Positions 26,306 to 35,602 are shown, counted from the first letter of the stretch. The stretch is DNA of 64,000 nucleotides from Flavobacteriales bacterium UBA4110 (GCA_002383165.1 DFXK01000002.1:448239-512238); one strand, 5' to 3'. Numbers and translations are program-made. The notes: generated from the letters alone by a model not told the origin.

Positions 26306-27502
26306 ATGATTATTAATAGAAAAACATTCTTGAAAACAAGCAGTCTGGCTGCTGCTTCTTTTCTTTTCCCAAATTTTCTACAAGCTTTAACTTTACCAGA
26401 AGCGATTGCTATGAATGGAAAAACGCTGATTATTCTACAATTATCTGGCGGCAATGATGGACTCAACACGATTATTCCTGTCAAAAATGATATTTATTAT
26501 AAGTCCAGAAATCAGATTTCTATCAAAGAAGAAAATTCGCTTTTGTTGACAGATGAAGCTGGAATTAACCCTAATCTCAAATTCTTCAAAGAACTTTATG
26601 ACAATGGAGAATTAGCTGTGATGAATAATGTTGGCTATCCGGATCCGAACAAATCGCACTTCCGAAGTATGGATATTTGGCAAACTGCGAGTGACAGCAA
26701 TGAGTTCAAAAATTCTGGCTGGCTCGGGCGGTATTTGGATGAAGCTTGTCACGATTGTCAGAATCCGACTCAGGCGATAGAAGTTGATGATTTGTTAAGT
26801 CTAGCAATGAAAGGCGAAACGAAAAATGCCATCGCTTTCAAAGACCCGAAAAAATTGTTCGATAACAGTCAGGAAATGCTTTATAAAAAACTGAATGCAA
26901 ACAATCACGACCACGAGCACGAATTGGCTTCTTATCTTTACAATACACTTGGCAACGCCATCAACAATTCCGAATATATTTTTTCTGAAAGTAAGGCAAA
27001 ACCAACAGACAAAGTTTATCCATCAACACAAATCGGGAAAGATTTTAAGACCATTGCATCACTCATCAAATCTGATATCAACACACAAGTTTATTATCTT
27101 TCCGTAGGAAGTTTTGACACGCATTCCAATCAAAATCAAAAACAAAATCAGTTGTTCAAAAATATCAGTGATGCTGTGGAAATCTTTACAAAGGATATGA
27201 AGGATAATGGGAAATTCAATGATATTATGATAATGACTTTCTCTGAATTTGGACGAAGAGTTGCGCAAAATGCAAGTAACGGAACCGACCACGGAACGGC
27301 CAACCAAATGTTTTTCATCAGCGGTGGACTAAAGAAAAAAGGATTGTTGACTCCACTTCCTGATTTGACCAATCTAAAAGACGGCGATTTGATTTACACA
27401 GAAGATTTCCGAAAGGTTTATGCGACCGTTCTCAAAAGATGGCTGAATACTAATGACCAAAAAATCCTTGGAAAGGATAATGGTTATTATGATTTTATTT
27501 AA
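26306..27502 (+). CDS. DUF1501 family protein (sulfatase-like fold)
   Basis: A 398-residue exported protein. The N-terminus MIINRKTFLKTSSLAAASFLF is a signal-like segment without a twin-arginine pair. LIILQLSGGNDGLNTIIP and FSEFGRRVAQNAS...GTDHGTANQMF are the family's metal-site-like motifs, which recall alkaline-phosphatase superfamily members. Paired with DUF1800, it presumably works in the same process. No substrate can be named. Confidence 0.9.
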   Translation: MIINRKTFLKTSSLAAASFLFPNFLQALTLPEAIAMNGKTLIILQLSGGNDGLNTIIPVKNDIYYKSRNQISIKEENSLLLTDEAGINPNLKFFKELYDNGELAVMNNVGYPDPNKSHFRSMDIWQTASDSNEFKNSGWLGRYLDEACHDCQNPTQAIEVDDLLSLAMKGETKNAIAFKDPKKLFDNSQEMLYKKLNANNHDHEHELASYLYNTLGNAINNSEYIFSESKAKPTDKVYPSTQIGKDFKTIASLIKSDINTQVYYLSVGSFDTHSNQNQKQNQLFKNISDAVEIFTKDMKDNGKFNDIMIMTFSEFGRRVAQNASNGTDHGTANQMFFISGGLKKKGLLTPLPDLTNLKDGDLIYTEDFRKVYATVLKRWLNTNDQKILGKDNGYYDFI

Positions 27503-27533
27503 TTAAACTTATTCACAAATCCCAATATTATTT

Positions 27534-27612
27534 TAAACGCAAAGTATGCAAAGGTTTTTATTGTTTATTGAAAATATTATAAAGTTCACAAAGGCGTTTC
27601 ACTCAGCAAAAA
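27534..27612. repeat. dispersed GCAAAG-word repeat, copy 3
   Basis: AACGCAAAGTATGCAAAGG, an AT-rich spacer, AAGTTCACAAAGGCG, CACTCAGCAAAA. A degenerate copy downstream of the DUF1501 gene. Confidence 0.55.
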
Positions 27613-27659
27613 TTTTAAAATTCTAATCCGACTAATTATCAAATTCAGATGGCTTTATA

Positions 27660-27690
27660 GTTTACATCAATAATCGATTTTGATGTAAAC
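27660..27690. promoter_or_regulatory. inverted repeat upstream of ohr, candidate operator
   Basis: GTTTACATCA (27660-27669) and TGATGTAAAC (27681-27690) are perfect 10-bp arms around an 11-nt centre. They lie 36 bp upstream of the ohr -7 box. There is no T run after it, so an operator is more likely than a terminator. Confidence 0.5.
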
Positions 27691-27726
27691 TTCAATTTAT
27701 ATTGTGCAAAATATAATATTACACCA

Positions 27727-27734
27727 TACATTTG
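27727..27734 (+). promoter_or_regulatory. -7 promoter element of ohr
   Basis: TACATTTG, 32 nt before the ATG at 27767. A TTG at 27702-27704 could be the -33 element. Confidence 0.55.
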
Positions 27735-27766
27735 TCTCATCAAATAATAATTAAAACATCAACAAA

Positions 27767-28189
27767 ATGAAAACATTGTACAGCATTGGCGCTACAGCCA
27801 AAGGAGGAAGAAACGGAAACGTGAAAAGTGATAACGGAATCTTGGATTTAGAAGTAAGAATGCCAAAAGCTCTTGGTGGAGCAAATGATGATTTTGCGAA
27901 TCCTGAAATGCTTTTTGCTGCAGGATATGCAGCTTGTTTTGACAGCGCATTGAACTTGGTTATCAAACAAAGCAAAATCGAAACTGGCGAAACAACCGTA
28001 ACGGCAAAAGTCGGAATTGGACAAATCGAGAATGGTGGATTTGGTCTAGAAGCAGAATTGCACGCTAATATCCCAGGAGTTTCTTTGGAACAAGCTCATG
28101 AATTGATTGAGAAAGCGCATCAAATCTGTCCTTATTCTAATGCAACAAGAGGAAATATCGAAGTTAAGTTGACTGTAAGCAACGACTAA
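27767..28189 (+). CDS. ohr: organic hydroperoxide resistance protein, Ohr
   Basis: A 140-residue OsmC/Ohr-family peroxidase. The two redox cysteines are C57 in GYAACFDSAL and C121 in QICPYSNATRGN, the latter motif marking Ohr proper rather than OsmC. Ohr detoxifies organic hydroperoxides with lipoyl thiols. A MarR gene with an OhrR-like cysteine follows 49 bp later, the standard pairing. Confidence 0.95.
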   Translation: MKTLYSIGATAKGGRNGNVKSDNGILDLEVRMPKALGGANDDFANPEMLFAAGYAACFDSALNLVIKQSKIETGETTVTAKVGIGQIENGGFGLEAELHANIPGVSLEQAHELIEKAHQICPYSNATRGNIEVKLTVSND

Positions 28190-28226
28190 ATTTTGTTTTC
28201 CCAACACGAAAAGGTGCTAAATTATT

Positions 28227-28234
28227 TATCTTTG
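28227..28234 (+). promoter_or_regulatory. -7 promoter element of ohrR
   Basis: TATCTTTG ending 4 nt before the first ATG (28239). Transcription would begin at or beside that ATG, so translation is leaderless or starts at the second ATG (28263). Confidence 0.5.
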
Positions 28235-28238
28235 AATA

Positions 28239-28691
28239 ATGGAGCCCAATCAAAAACTCAATATGGAAGATTTATTAAAATTAGACAAACAACTTTGCTT
28301 TTCTGTTTATGTTTTGCATCGCGAAATCATGCAGTGTTATCGTCCGATTCTTAAAAATATTGGGTTGACTTATCCGCAATACATCACGATGATGACGCTT
28401 TGGGAAAAAGATGATGTGACGGTGAATCAAGTTGGGAAAATTCTACAATTGGACAACGGCACTTTGACACCACTTTTGAAAAGATTAGAATCAAAAGGTT
28501 ATCTGGAACGAAAACGAAGCAAGGAAGATGAGCGTGTTGTCAAAATTAATTTAACCAAAAAAGGTTTAAAACTCAAAGAAGATGCAACTTGCATCCCAAT
28601 TGAATTAGCAAAAGCAATGAACCTCAATCTCGAAGAAATGGAGCAATTGAAAACATTGTCTGATAAAGTCGTTCAGAAAATTAATCAATAA
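28239..28691 (+). CDS. ohrR: MarR family regulator, OhrR-type
   Basis: A 150-residue winged-helix MarR protein. C20 in LDKQLCFSVYVLHREI corresponds to the peroxide-sensing cysteine of OhrR, and PQYITMMTLWEKD and DNGTLTPLLKRLESKGYLERKRSKEDERV form the DNA-binding wing. OhrR represses ohr until oxidised. The start may be 28239 or 28263, since a -7 box ends just before the first ATG. Ends at a strong terminator. Confidence 0.9.
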   Translation: MEPNQKLNMEDLLKLDKQLCFSVYVLHREIMQCYRPILKNIGLTYPQYITMMTLWEKDDVTVNQVGKILQLDNGTLTPLLKRLESKGYLERKRSKEDERVVKINLTKKGLKLKEDATCIPIELAKAMNLNLEEMEQLKTLSDKVVQKINQ

Positions 28692-28725
28692 AAAAAGAGC
28701 TATTCAGAAACGAATAGCTCTTTTT
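28692..28725. terminator. bidirectional terminator between ohrR and fabH
   Basis: A 14-bp perfect stem AAAAAGAGCTATTC/GAATAGCTCTTTTT with a 6-nt loop between convergent genes. Confidence 0.9.
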
Positions 28726-28741
28726 ATTATTTTGAATTGAA

Positions 28742-29764
28742 TTAATACTCAAACAAAACACTACCCCAAGTGAAACCACTTCCGAATGCCGACATACAAA
28801 CCAAATCGCCACGTTTCATTCTACCTTCCTGAATCGCTTCGCTCAAAGCAATTGGAATAGAAGCAGCCGTTGTATTGCCATATTTTTGGATATTCACAAA
28901 TACTTTTTCGTCTGGTAACCCCAATAGTTGCTGAACATATTGTGCAATTCTGATATTGGCCTGATGAGGAATCAGCAAATCTAAATCTTCAATTGATTTT
29001 CCTGCTTTTTGAAGCGCCTCCATAATCGTTTCCGGGAAGCGTGTTACAGCGTGTTTGAAAACAAAATTTCCATTCATTACTGGATATATATCTTCAGCTG
29101 CGATAGAATCCGGATTATTAATCAGTACATCACTCCAGCCGAGCTTGGTTCCGGGAAATTTAACCGCCAGTTCTTCGGCATATTTTCCTTCGGAATGCAT
29201 ATTGACAGACAAAATGCCTCTTGCACTATCGCCTTCAGTTGCTGAAAGGACAACAGCTCCAGCGCCATCTCCAAAAATAACGGAAACGCCGCGTCCACGA
29301 TCTGAAAAATCCAACCCAAAGGAATGAATCTCGGCTCCTACAACCAATACATTTTTATATAATCCAGATTTTATGAATGCGTCTGCAACACTCATTGCGT
29401 AGACAAATCCAGAACATTGATTCCTTACATCCAAAGCGCCAATGGTATCACACCCTAGCAATTCCTGCAAAAGTACACCAGAACCTGGAAAAAAATAGTC
29501 CGGAGAAAGTGTTGCAAAAACGATATAATCTATATCTTTAGCGGTAAGATTGGCATTTTTTAGAGCGATTTCAGACGCTTTGAAACCATAGAAAGACGTT
29601 GTTTCTTCCGAGTCTATTCGGTTTTTCCGGTGTCTTCTTTCTTTTATACCCGTTCTTTCCGTAATCCACTCGTCGTTGGTGGTCATTAGCTTAGAAAGGT
29701 CGTCATTGGTAACGGTATTTTCTGGCACATAATGCCCAACACCAGCAATTACACTTTTAAACAT
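28742..29764 (-). CDS. fabH: 3-oxoacyl-ACP synthase III (FabH-like)
   Basis: A 340-residue ketoacyl synthase III. The catalytic triad is visible: C117 in RNQCSGF, H267 in IPHQANIRI and N297 in KYGNTTAASIP. It is somewhat longer than E. coli FabH. No other fatty-acid genes adjoin it, so it may be a second FabH-type enzyme rather than the one in the main fab cluster. A -7 box lies 22 nt before the start. Confidence 0.92.
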   Translation of the reverse strand: MFKSVIAGVGHYVPENTVTNDDLSKLMTTNDEWITERTGIKERRHRKNRIDSEETTSFYGFKASEIALKNANLTAKDIDYIVFATLSPDYFFPGSGVLLQELLGCDTIGALDVRNQCSGFVYAMSVADAFIKSGLYKNVLVVGAEIHSFGLDFSDRGRGVSVIFGDGAGAVVLSATEGDSARGILSVNMHSEGKYAEELAVKFPGTKLGWSDVLINNPDSIAAEDIYPVMNGNFVFKHAVTRFPETIMEALQKAGKSIEDLDLLIPHQANIRIAQYVQQLLGLPDEKVFVNIQKYGNTTAASIPIALSEAIQEGRMKRGDLVCMSAFGSGFTWGSVLFEY

Positions 29765-29786
29765 TTTTATGAATTAAAATTTTCCA

Positions 29787-29794
29787 CAAAAGTA
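29787..29794 (-). promoter_or_regulatory. -7 promoter element of fabH
   Basis: TACTTTTG on the minus strand, 22 nt before the ATG at 29764. The 322-bp divergent gap 29765-30086 holds this box, RNA element copy B and the corA -7 box, and nothing else I can recognise. Confidence 0.5.
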
Positions 29795-29921
29795 ATTATT
29801 TTATTTATTACATAATTATATTCAAAAAATCACAAATCAAACAGAATACAAATGAATAAAACACTCATTACCAGTATTTATTTTCTGACAATGTGAATTA
29901 TAAAAAAAGTCAGAATTGTAC

Positions 29922-30052
29922 GCAGCCCGGCCTGAATGGAGCTCTTTTTCTGTTATTGCGATGGATAAAATGTCTACAAAATGTACAAAGATGTTAGCAA
30001 TAACTGAAAAAAGCGGGAATGGAGGACGGAATAGCTGCCCCAATAAAAATTT
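29922..30052 (+). ncRNA. candidate structured RNA element, copy B
   Basis: Closing arms GCAGC (29922-29926) and GCTGC (30034-30038). The conserved blocks are CCGGCCTGAATGGAGCTC and AGCGGGAATGGAGGACGGAATA, then CCCAATAAAAATTT. Between them is a 15-bp stem with one mismatch (TTTTTCTGTTATTGC at 29945-29959 and GCAATAACTGAAAAA at 29997-30011). It lies 158 bp upstream of fabH, pointing away from it, and ends about 35 bp before corA. Confidence 0.5.
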
Positions 30053-30074
30053 GAATTGATAGGAAGATTTTATT

Positions 30075-30082
30075 TAGTTTTG
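30075..30082 (+). promoter_or_regulatory. -7 promoter element of corA
   Basis: TAGTTTTG ending 4 nt before the corA ATG (30087), suggesting a leaderless transcript. Confidence 0.5.
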
Positions 30083-30086
30083 TTTT

Positions 30087-30989
30087 ATGCCAATTGAACA
30101 AAAATATAAGACTGCGCAATGGGAATGGATCGATGTGACTGCGCCTACGGATGAAGATCTCCGTTTTCTGCACGAGCGTTATCATATTAATTACCTTTTA
30201 TTGGAAGATACGATAGATCCGAACCATCTTCCAAAGTTTGAAGAAGTGGGCGATGTGAAATTTTTCCTGGCAAGGGAATCTACGGATCTTGAAAGAAGAA
30301 CGGTGAACAACATCAGCGACATCAGTAGTAAGCTAGGCATTTTCCTGCTTCCTAAACTAATCATCACCACACACCGGTCAAAAAGCAAAAGCATTTACGA
30401 GGTTTGCGACGAGTTGAAAAAAGAAAATCCGGAGAACATATCCAGAGATCATCTGGCGCTGAGGCTGGCTCTAAAAATCATCAAAACTTTTGATGATGAA
30501 AGCCGCAATCTGCTGGAAATTATGGATGCAATCGAGAATGAAATTTTTCTTAAAAACACCAACCAAAGCAACCAGATAAGACGCCTTTATAAGCTGAAAA
30601 GAAAATCTGGACTCAACACAAGAATCCTGAATATATCTGGTGAATGGATCTCTAAGTTCAAAACGCTGGATCTGGAAGAGGTGGAAGTGATGGATCTTCT
30701 GGACAAGCAAAAGGATGTGATTGCAGATTTTGACCATGTGAATGCACAGACGGTAAACCTCATTTCTATGTTTCTGGCACTATCTGACCAGAAAGCCAAC
30801 CAGGTGATGAAACTTTTGGCTATCTATTCTGTTTATTTTCTTCCTATTACATTTATTGCAGGTCTTTACGGAATGAACTTCGACAATATGCCGGAACTGC
30901 ATTATAAAAACGGCTATTATTTTACTTTGGGATTAATGGTTCTGATTGTAGTGATTACCTTTATCTACACACGCCGGAAAAAATGGTAA
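30087..30989 (+). CDS. corA: CorA family magnesium/divalent cation transporter
   Basis: A 300-residue CorA-type channel. A cytoplasmic helical domain (1-240) is followed by two membrane helices. The pore signature YGMN (GMN at 262-264) ends the first helix and a basic tail RRKKW closes the protein. CorA forms pentamers and takes up Mg2+ or Co2+. The gene is followed after 9 bp by a nuclease-like gene, probably co-transcribed. Confidence 0.93.
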   Translation: MPIEQKYKTAQWEWIDVTAPTDEDLRFLHERYHINYLLLEDTIDPNHLPKFEEVGDVKFFLARESTDLERRTVNNISDISSKLGIFLLPKLIITTHRSKSKSIYEVCDELKKENPENISRDHLALRLALKIIKTFDDESRNLLEIMDAIENEIFLKNTNQSNQIRRLYKLKRKSGLNTRILNISGEWISKFKTLDLEEVEVMDLLDKQKDVIADFDHVNAQTVNLISMFLALSDQKANQVMKLLAIYSVYFLPITFIAGLYGMNFDNMPELHYKNGYYFTLGLMVLIVVITFIYTRRKKW

Positions 30990-30998
30990 CAATCACTG

Positions 30999-31889
30999 AT
31001 GAACAAAGAATTATTCCTATTTTATAATGTCGAGAATTTTTTCCCTCCTAATGACAGCCAGAATCCTTTTCTGTACAATTGGGATGATTACAAGTACGAA
31101 CTCAAGTTAAAGAAGATAAGTCATGTTTTTCGACTTATAAAGGACGATTTGGGTCAGTCGCCTACACTTATTGGCTTAGCAGAAATTGGCGACCTGCGGG
31201 TTTTGAAAGATTTGACCAAGAAACATTCTCCATTGCAAGGCTATGAAATTATTTATCAGAAATCCGATGACTCGCGCTGTTTAAGCGTTGCATTATTACT
31301 AAATCCCGACAAGTGCATTTTGCAAAGTTTCAGATTTTTAAAATTTCCTTTGGACGATAATTCAGAATTCGATTCTAGAGATGTTTTGCAGGCTGAGGTA
31401 ATGGTTAATAATCAAAAATTCCAAGTATTTGTATTGCATCTTCCTTCAAAAAGAAATCTAGATATCAAGAAAAAGCTGCGAAATCATATCCTGAAAAAAT
31501 TAAGGTCAATGATTCTTGAGCTGCATAAGAAAGGTGAAAAAATCATTATTATGGGAGACTTCAACGAAAATCCTAACCAAAAGATGATTGAAGAAATATG
31601 CAAGGACAATGCAGATAATACTATAGTTAAAAATCCTTTTGAAGTACTTTTTAATGACAACATATTTTCCACATTTCACGGTAAAAAAGGGGTTTTGTTT
31701 GACCAAATTCTTATTTCTGAGATAGACAAAGCCTCTCACAAAGCCCTAATTTTCAATAGCGCCAAGCTTTGCAATAAAAGCAGGAAAAACAGTCAATATC
31801 CTTGGAGAACATATTCCGGATCAAGATATATGGGTGGCTTTAGCGATCACTTTCCAGCAGCTCTTATTTTAGATTATTCACAACAATAA
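30999..31889 (+). CDS. endonuclease/exonuclease/phosphatase (EEP) family protein
   Basis: A 296-residue protein of the DNase I-like EEP fold. The metal and catalytic motifs are GLAEIGD (metal Glu), VLHLPSKR, MGDFNENP (Asp/Asn), FDQILIS and GGFSDHFPAA (catalytic Asp-His). There is no signal peptide, so it is probably cytoplasmic. The fold serves DNases, phosphatases and phosphodiesterases; which activity this one has is not readable. Confidence 0.85.
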   Translation: MNKELFLFYNVENFFPPNDSQNPFLYNWDDYKYELKLKKISHVFRLIKDDLGQSPTLIGLAEIGDLRVLKDLTKKHSPLQGYEIIYQKSDDSRCLSVALLLNPDKCILQSFRFLKFPLDDNSEFDSRDVLQAEVMVNNQKFQVFVLHLPSKRNLDIKKKLRNHILKKLRSMILELHKKGEKIIIMGDFNENPNQKMIEEICKDNADNTIVKNPFEVLFNDNIFSTFHGKKGVLFDQILISEIDKASHKALIFNSAKLCNKSRKNSQYPWRTYSGSRYMGGFSDHFPAALILDYSQQ

Positions 31890-31910
31890 AATATATTATT
31901 TTTCATCTAA

Positions 31911-32138
<228 letters not shown>

Positions 32139-32160
32139 GTTCTCTTTCCATTGAAAAAAT

Positions 32161-32197
32161 AAAAACAGCTTGTAAATATTTACAGGCTGTTTTTTTA
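32161..32197 (+). terminator. intrinsic terminator of the small membrane protein gene
   Basis: A stem of about 16 bp with one G-U pair (AAAAACAGCTTGTAAA/TTTACAGGCTGTTTTT) followed by a T run. Confidence 0.88.
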
Positions 32198-32439
32198 TGT
32201 TACTGAAAAATTGGTTTTGGATTTAAAAAACTTTATAAAAACCATTTCATAACTATTTCATTAAAAAAATAACATCCAAATTTTATAAATGTATTTCTTT
32301 GTTTTTATAATAAGAATTCAATCAATTTATTATAAAATCACTTATCGTTCACCAACTTACTTTGTTTTTTCGATGGCATATAAAATTAAAATAAATTCCA
32401 CATTATAGCTTTCCATATTTTTTATGAAAAAAATCTTAA

Positions 32440-32447
32440 TATATTTG
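32440..32447 (+). promoter_or_regulatory. -7 promoter element of tex
   Basis: TATATTTG, leaving an 82-nt stretch to the tex ATG that holds two hairpins. The rest of the gene-free stretch 32198-32439 is AT-rich with no recognisable signal. Confidence 0.5.
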
Positions 32448-32451
32448 TAAA

Positions 32452-32529
32452 AGCAATTCACAATAAGGATTTTGTGAAAACATTTAAGGCGGGGCAACTC
32501 GCCTTCTTTTATTTAAATATTTCTCGTTA
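32452..32529 (+). promoter_or_regulatory. structured tex leader with two hairpins
   Basis: Hairpin 1 is TTCACAA/TTGTGAA (about 32457-32479). Hairpin 2 is AAGGCG/CGCCTT with loop GGGCAACT (32486-32505), followed by CTTTTATTT, so it looks like a weak terminator lying 20 nt before the tex ATG. The arrangement promoter, hairpin, terminator-like hairpin and start suggests attenuation or autoregulation of tex. Confidence 0.5.
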
Positions 32530-34653
32530 ATGACCTTAACCACATTCATCCAGCAACATCTCACCATCTCCGATAAAAGCATTACTGCGACCATAAAACT
32601 GCTTTCAGAAGATTGCACAATTCCATTTATTTCCCGATACAGGAAAGATGCAACAGGAAATCTGGACGAAACTCAGATTGAGCAGATTTCTAAGCTGAAT
32701 AAACAATTCGAAGATATTATCAAAAGAAAAGAGACTATTCTGAAATCTATCGAGGAACAAAATTCTTTAACAGAGGATCTAAAACAAAGAATAGAAAACA
32801 GTTTTAACCTTCAGGAGATCGAAGATCTATATTTACCTTTTAAAAAAAGAAAAAAAACAAAAGCAGACACTGCTAAAGAAAAAGGTTTGGAGCCTCTCGC
32901 AAAAATCATAATGAGCCAAAGATCTGACGACTTACAGTTTTTAGCGTCAAAATACATTAATCAAAATGTTAATTCTGAAGAAGATGCATTGCAAGGCGCT
33001 AGAGATATTATTGCAGAATGGATCAATGAAAATATGTATGTTCGCAAAAATCTCAGACGTCTTTTCCAGAGAAAAGCAGTTATCAGCTCAAAAGTTGTTA
33101 AAACTAAAAAAGATGATGAAGCTGCGCAGAAATTTTCCCAATATTTTGATTGGGAAGAAAACCTCAGCAGAATTCCATCACATCGTCTCTTGGCAATGCT
33201 GCGAGCTGAAACAGAAGGTTTTGTAAAGACCAACATTGTAATTGAGAAAGCTGAGGCTATTGATTTTATTGAAAAAGCCATCATCAAATCTAATAATGAG
33301 TGTTCCGGACAGATTACCATAGCTATAAAAGATGCATATAAACGATTATTAGAACCTGCTATTTCCAACGAAACATTGCAAGAAGCTAAAGAGAAAGCGG
33401 ATAAAAAAGCCATTGAAATATTTTCGGAAAACCTTCGCCAACTCCTTCTTGCGCCGCCTTTGGGAGAAAAGAGAATTTTGGCAATCGATCCCGGATTCAA
33501 GAGTGGCTGCAAAGTGGTTTGTCTGGATGAGAAAGGCGACTTACTTCATAATGAAAATATCTATCCGCACGCCCCACAAAATGAGAGCGGAATGGCAATG
33601 AAAAAGATACGCTCTATGGTAAATGCGTACAATATTCAAGCAATTTCCATCGGAAACGGCACAGCTAGCAGAGAAACTGAATTTTTCATTAAAAAGATCG
33701 CTTTTGATAAACCGATTCAGGTTTTTGTGGTTTCGGAAGCCGGCGCTTCGGTTTATTCTGCAAGCAAAATTGCCAGGGATGAGTTTCCAAGCTATGACGT
33801 GACTGTTCGTGGTGCGGTTTCGATCGGAAGACGTCTTTCTGATCCGTTGGCAGAGTTAGTGAAGATTGATGCAAAATCTATCGGAGTCGGCCAATATCAG
33901 CACGATGTAGATCAAACCTTACTGAAAAACGAACTGGATTCTACAGTAATGAAATGCGTTAATTCCGTGGGAATCAACCTCAATACAGCCAGCAAGTCTT
34001 TATTGAGCTATGTTTCGGGAATCGGGGAAAAGATGGCAGAAAATATTGTTAATTACCGTTCGGAAAATGGCGCATTTATAGACCGGAAACAACTGAAAAA
34101 AGTTCCGAGACTTGGAGAGAAAGCCTATCAGCAGGCTGCTGCATTTGTCAGAATTCATAATGCTAAAAATCCTCTGGATAATTCGGCGGTTCACCCGGAA
34201 GCTTATAAAATTGTAGAACAAATGGCGAAAGATTTAGGCATAAAAATCACTGATTTGATTGCTAATAAAGAAAAAATAAGTTTAATTAAACCTGAAAAAT
34301 ACACTTCTGAAGACATCGGAATATTAGGAATTAGAGATATTCTCAAAGAACTTGAAAAACCCGGACTAGACCCAAGAAAAGCAGCCAAAGTTTTTGAATT
34401 TGACCCGAATGTCAAAAAGATTTCAGATCTTACACCAGGAATGATATTACCCGGCATTGTCAATAATATTACGGCATTTGGATGTTTTGTAGATCTTGGA
34501 ATAAAGGAGAGCGGACTTGTTCACATTTCCCAACTAAAGGATGGTTTTGTATCTGATGTAAATGAAGTTGTGACGCTACATCAGCATGTTCAGGTAAAAG
34601 TCACAGAAATAGATGAGTCCAGAAAAAGAATTCAGCTTAGTATGATATTATAA
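32530..34653 (+). CDS. tex: Tex family RNA-binding transcriptional accessory protein
   Basis: A 707-residue Tex protein. The helical N-terminal region (FISRYRKDATGNLDE) is followed by a YqgF/RNase H-like domain (LAIDPGFKSGCKVV, about 317), helix-hairpin-helix segments (SYVSGIGEKMAENIVNYR) and a C-terminal S1 RNA-binding domain (about 632-705, PGIVNNITAFGCFVDLG). Tex is the bacterial relative of Spt6 and associates with transcription complexes. The gene has an unusual leader with two hairpins. Confidence 0.95.
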   Translation: MTLTTFIQQHLTISDKSITATIKLLSEDCTIPFISRYRKDATGNLDETQIEQISKLNKQFEDIIKRKETILKSIEEQNSLTEDLKQRIENSFNLQEIEDLYLPFKKRKKTKADTAKEKGLEPLAKIIMSQRSDDLQFLASKYINQNVNSEEDALQGARDIIAEWINENMYVRKNLRRLFQRKAVISSKVVKTKKDDEAAQKFSQYFDWEENLSRIPSHRLLAMLRAETEGFVKTNIVIEKAEAIDFIEKAIIKSNNECSGQITIAIKDAYKRLLEPAISNETLQEAKEKADKKAIEIFSENLRQLLLAPPLGEKRILAIDPGFKSGCKVVCLDEKGDLLHNENIYPHAPQNESGMAMKKIRSMVNAYNIQAISIGNGTASRETEFFIKKIAFDKPIQVFVVSEAGASVYSASKIARDEFPSYDVTVRGAVSIGRRLSDPLAELVKIDAKSIGVGQYQHDVDQTLLKNELDSTVMKCVNSVGINLNTASKSLLSYVSGIGEKMAENIVNYRSENGAFIDRKQLKKVPRLGEKAYQQAAAFVRIHNAKNPLDNSAVHPEAYKIVEQMAKDLGIKITDLIANKEKISLIKPEKYTSEDIGILGIRDILKELEKPGLDPRKAAKVFEFDPNVKKISDLTPGMILPGIVNNITAFGCFVDLGIKESGLVHISQLKDGFVSDVNEVVTLHQHVQVKVTEIDESRKRIQLSMIL

Positions 34654-34711
34654 AAATAGTTAGCAAAAGACTCTAAAGCTACTCCAAAATATCTGGAAAA
34701 ATGAAACAAAA

Positions 34712-34733
34712 AAAGCGGCATTATTGCCGCTTT
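34712..34733. terminator. terminator between tex and the SDR gene
   Basis: A 9-bp stem AAAGCGGCA/TGCCGCTTT with a 4-nt loop, between convergent genes. Confidence 0.8.
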
Positions 34734-34785
34734 ATATTATAATTCGATCTACCGTTAATATTCATTAACGACACAACATCTGTTG

Positions 34786-35499
34786 TTATGGGTTTGTTGA
34801 AAAGATTGATGCGTTGGCAATCATCGCTCTGCGGTTCATTTTCAGGATGTCTCTCACCCATTCTGCAAAATCTTCCGGCTGAAGAACTTTGTCCGGATTA
34901 CCATCTGTCAAACCGCCATTAATACTCATTTCTGAAGCTATAGTGCTTGGAGTCAATGTAATCACACGGATATTCTGCTTTCTCCATTCCGCCATCATCG
35001 ACTGCGAAAGAGAAACAACCGCCGCTTTGGAAGCCGCGTATGCAGACATATTCGGTCCACCTTTCAATCCTGCTGTGGAAGCAACATTCACGATGTCACC
35101 TTGTCCTTTTTCTTTCAAAAATGGATAAACGGCTTTGGCTGTGTAATAAACACCAAAAAGATTGGTTTTGATAACTTGTTCCCAAACATCAGAAGCCATT
35201 TCCTCGATGCTTCCAAAATCACCGCTTCCTGCATTGTTAACCAAAATATCGATTCCGCCTAATTCGTTTGCCAGAGATTCGATTCCTGCTTTTACTTCTA
35301 ATTCGTTATCGACGCTGAAAACGGCGTAAGCTACTTTCACCCCGGTTTGTTTCAGTTCGTTAACTGCTATTTTGAGATAATTTTCGTTTCTTCCTGTGAT
35401 CCCTATATTAACGCCTTCATTCGCTAATGCCTGAGCAACAGCTCTTCCAAGACCTCTTCCACCACCTGTGATGATGGCGTTTTTACCTTTTAAATTCAT
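34786..35499 (-). CDS. short-chain dehydrogenase/reductase, 3-ketoacyl reductase-like
   Basis: A 237-residue classical SDR. The cofactor loop TGGGRGLG is at 11-18, NNAG at 88-91, and the catalytic residues are S141, Y154 and K158 (YAASK). Arg36 region GRN after the second strand suggests NADPH preference. The nearest family relatives are 3-oxoacyl-ACP reductases, but the absence of other lipid genes makes the substrate uncertain. Confidence 0.88.
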   Translation of the reverse strand: MNLKGKNAIITGGGRGLGRAVAQALANEGVNIGITGRNENYLKIAVNELKQTGVKVAYAVFSVDNELEVKAGIESLANELGGIDILVNNAGSGDFGSIEEMASDVWEQVIKTNLFGVYYTAKAVYPFLKEKGQGDIVNVASTAGLKGGPNMSAYAASKAAVVSLSQSMMAEWRKQNIRVITLTPSTIASEMSINGGLTDGNPDKVLQPEDFAEWVRDILKMNRRAMIANASIFSTNP

Positions 35500-35518
35500 A
35501 TTCTTTAATTTCGAGGCA

Positions 35519-35526
35519 CAAATTTA
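35519..35526 (-). promoter_or_regulatory. -7 promoter element of the SDR gene
   Basis: TAAATTTG on the minus strand, 19 nt before the ATG at 35499. Confidence 0.45.
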
Positions 35527-35602
35527 CCAAAGGAATGTTTAACAGCAATATTATAGGTTATGATTTAACATAAATTAATCATTGAAAAATTCTATTTAAA
35601 AT

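Noticed and set aside
32961..33512. 183-codon frame antisense to tex
   Set aside because: Lies wholly inside tex, with no promoter and no recognisable domain; a shadow of a strongly coding gene.
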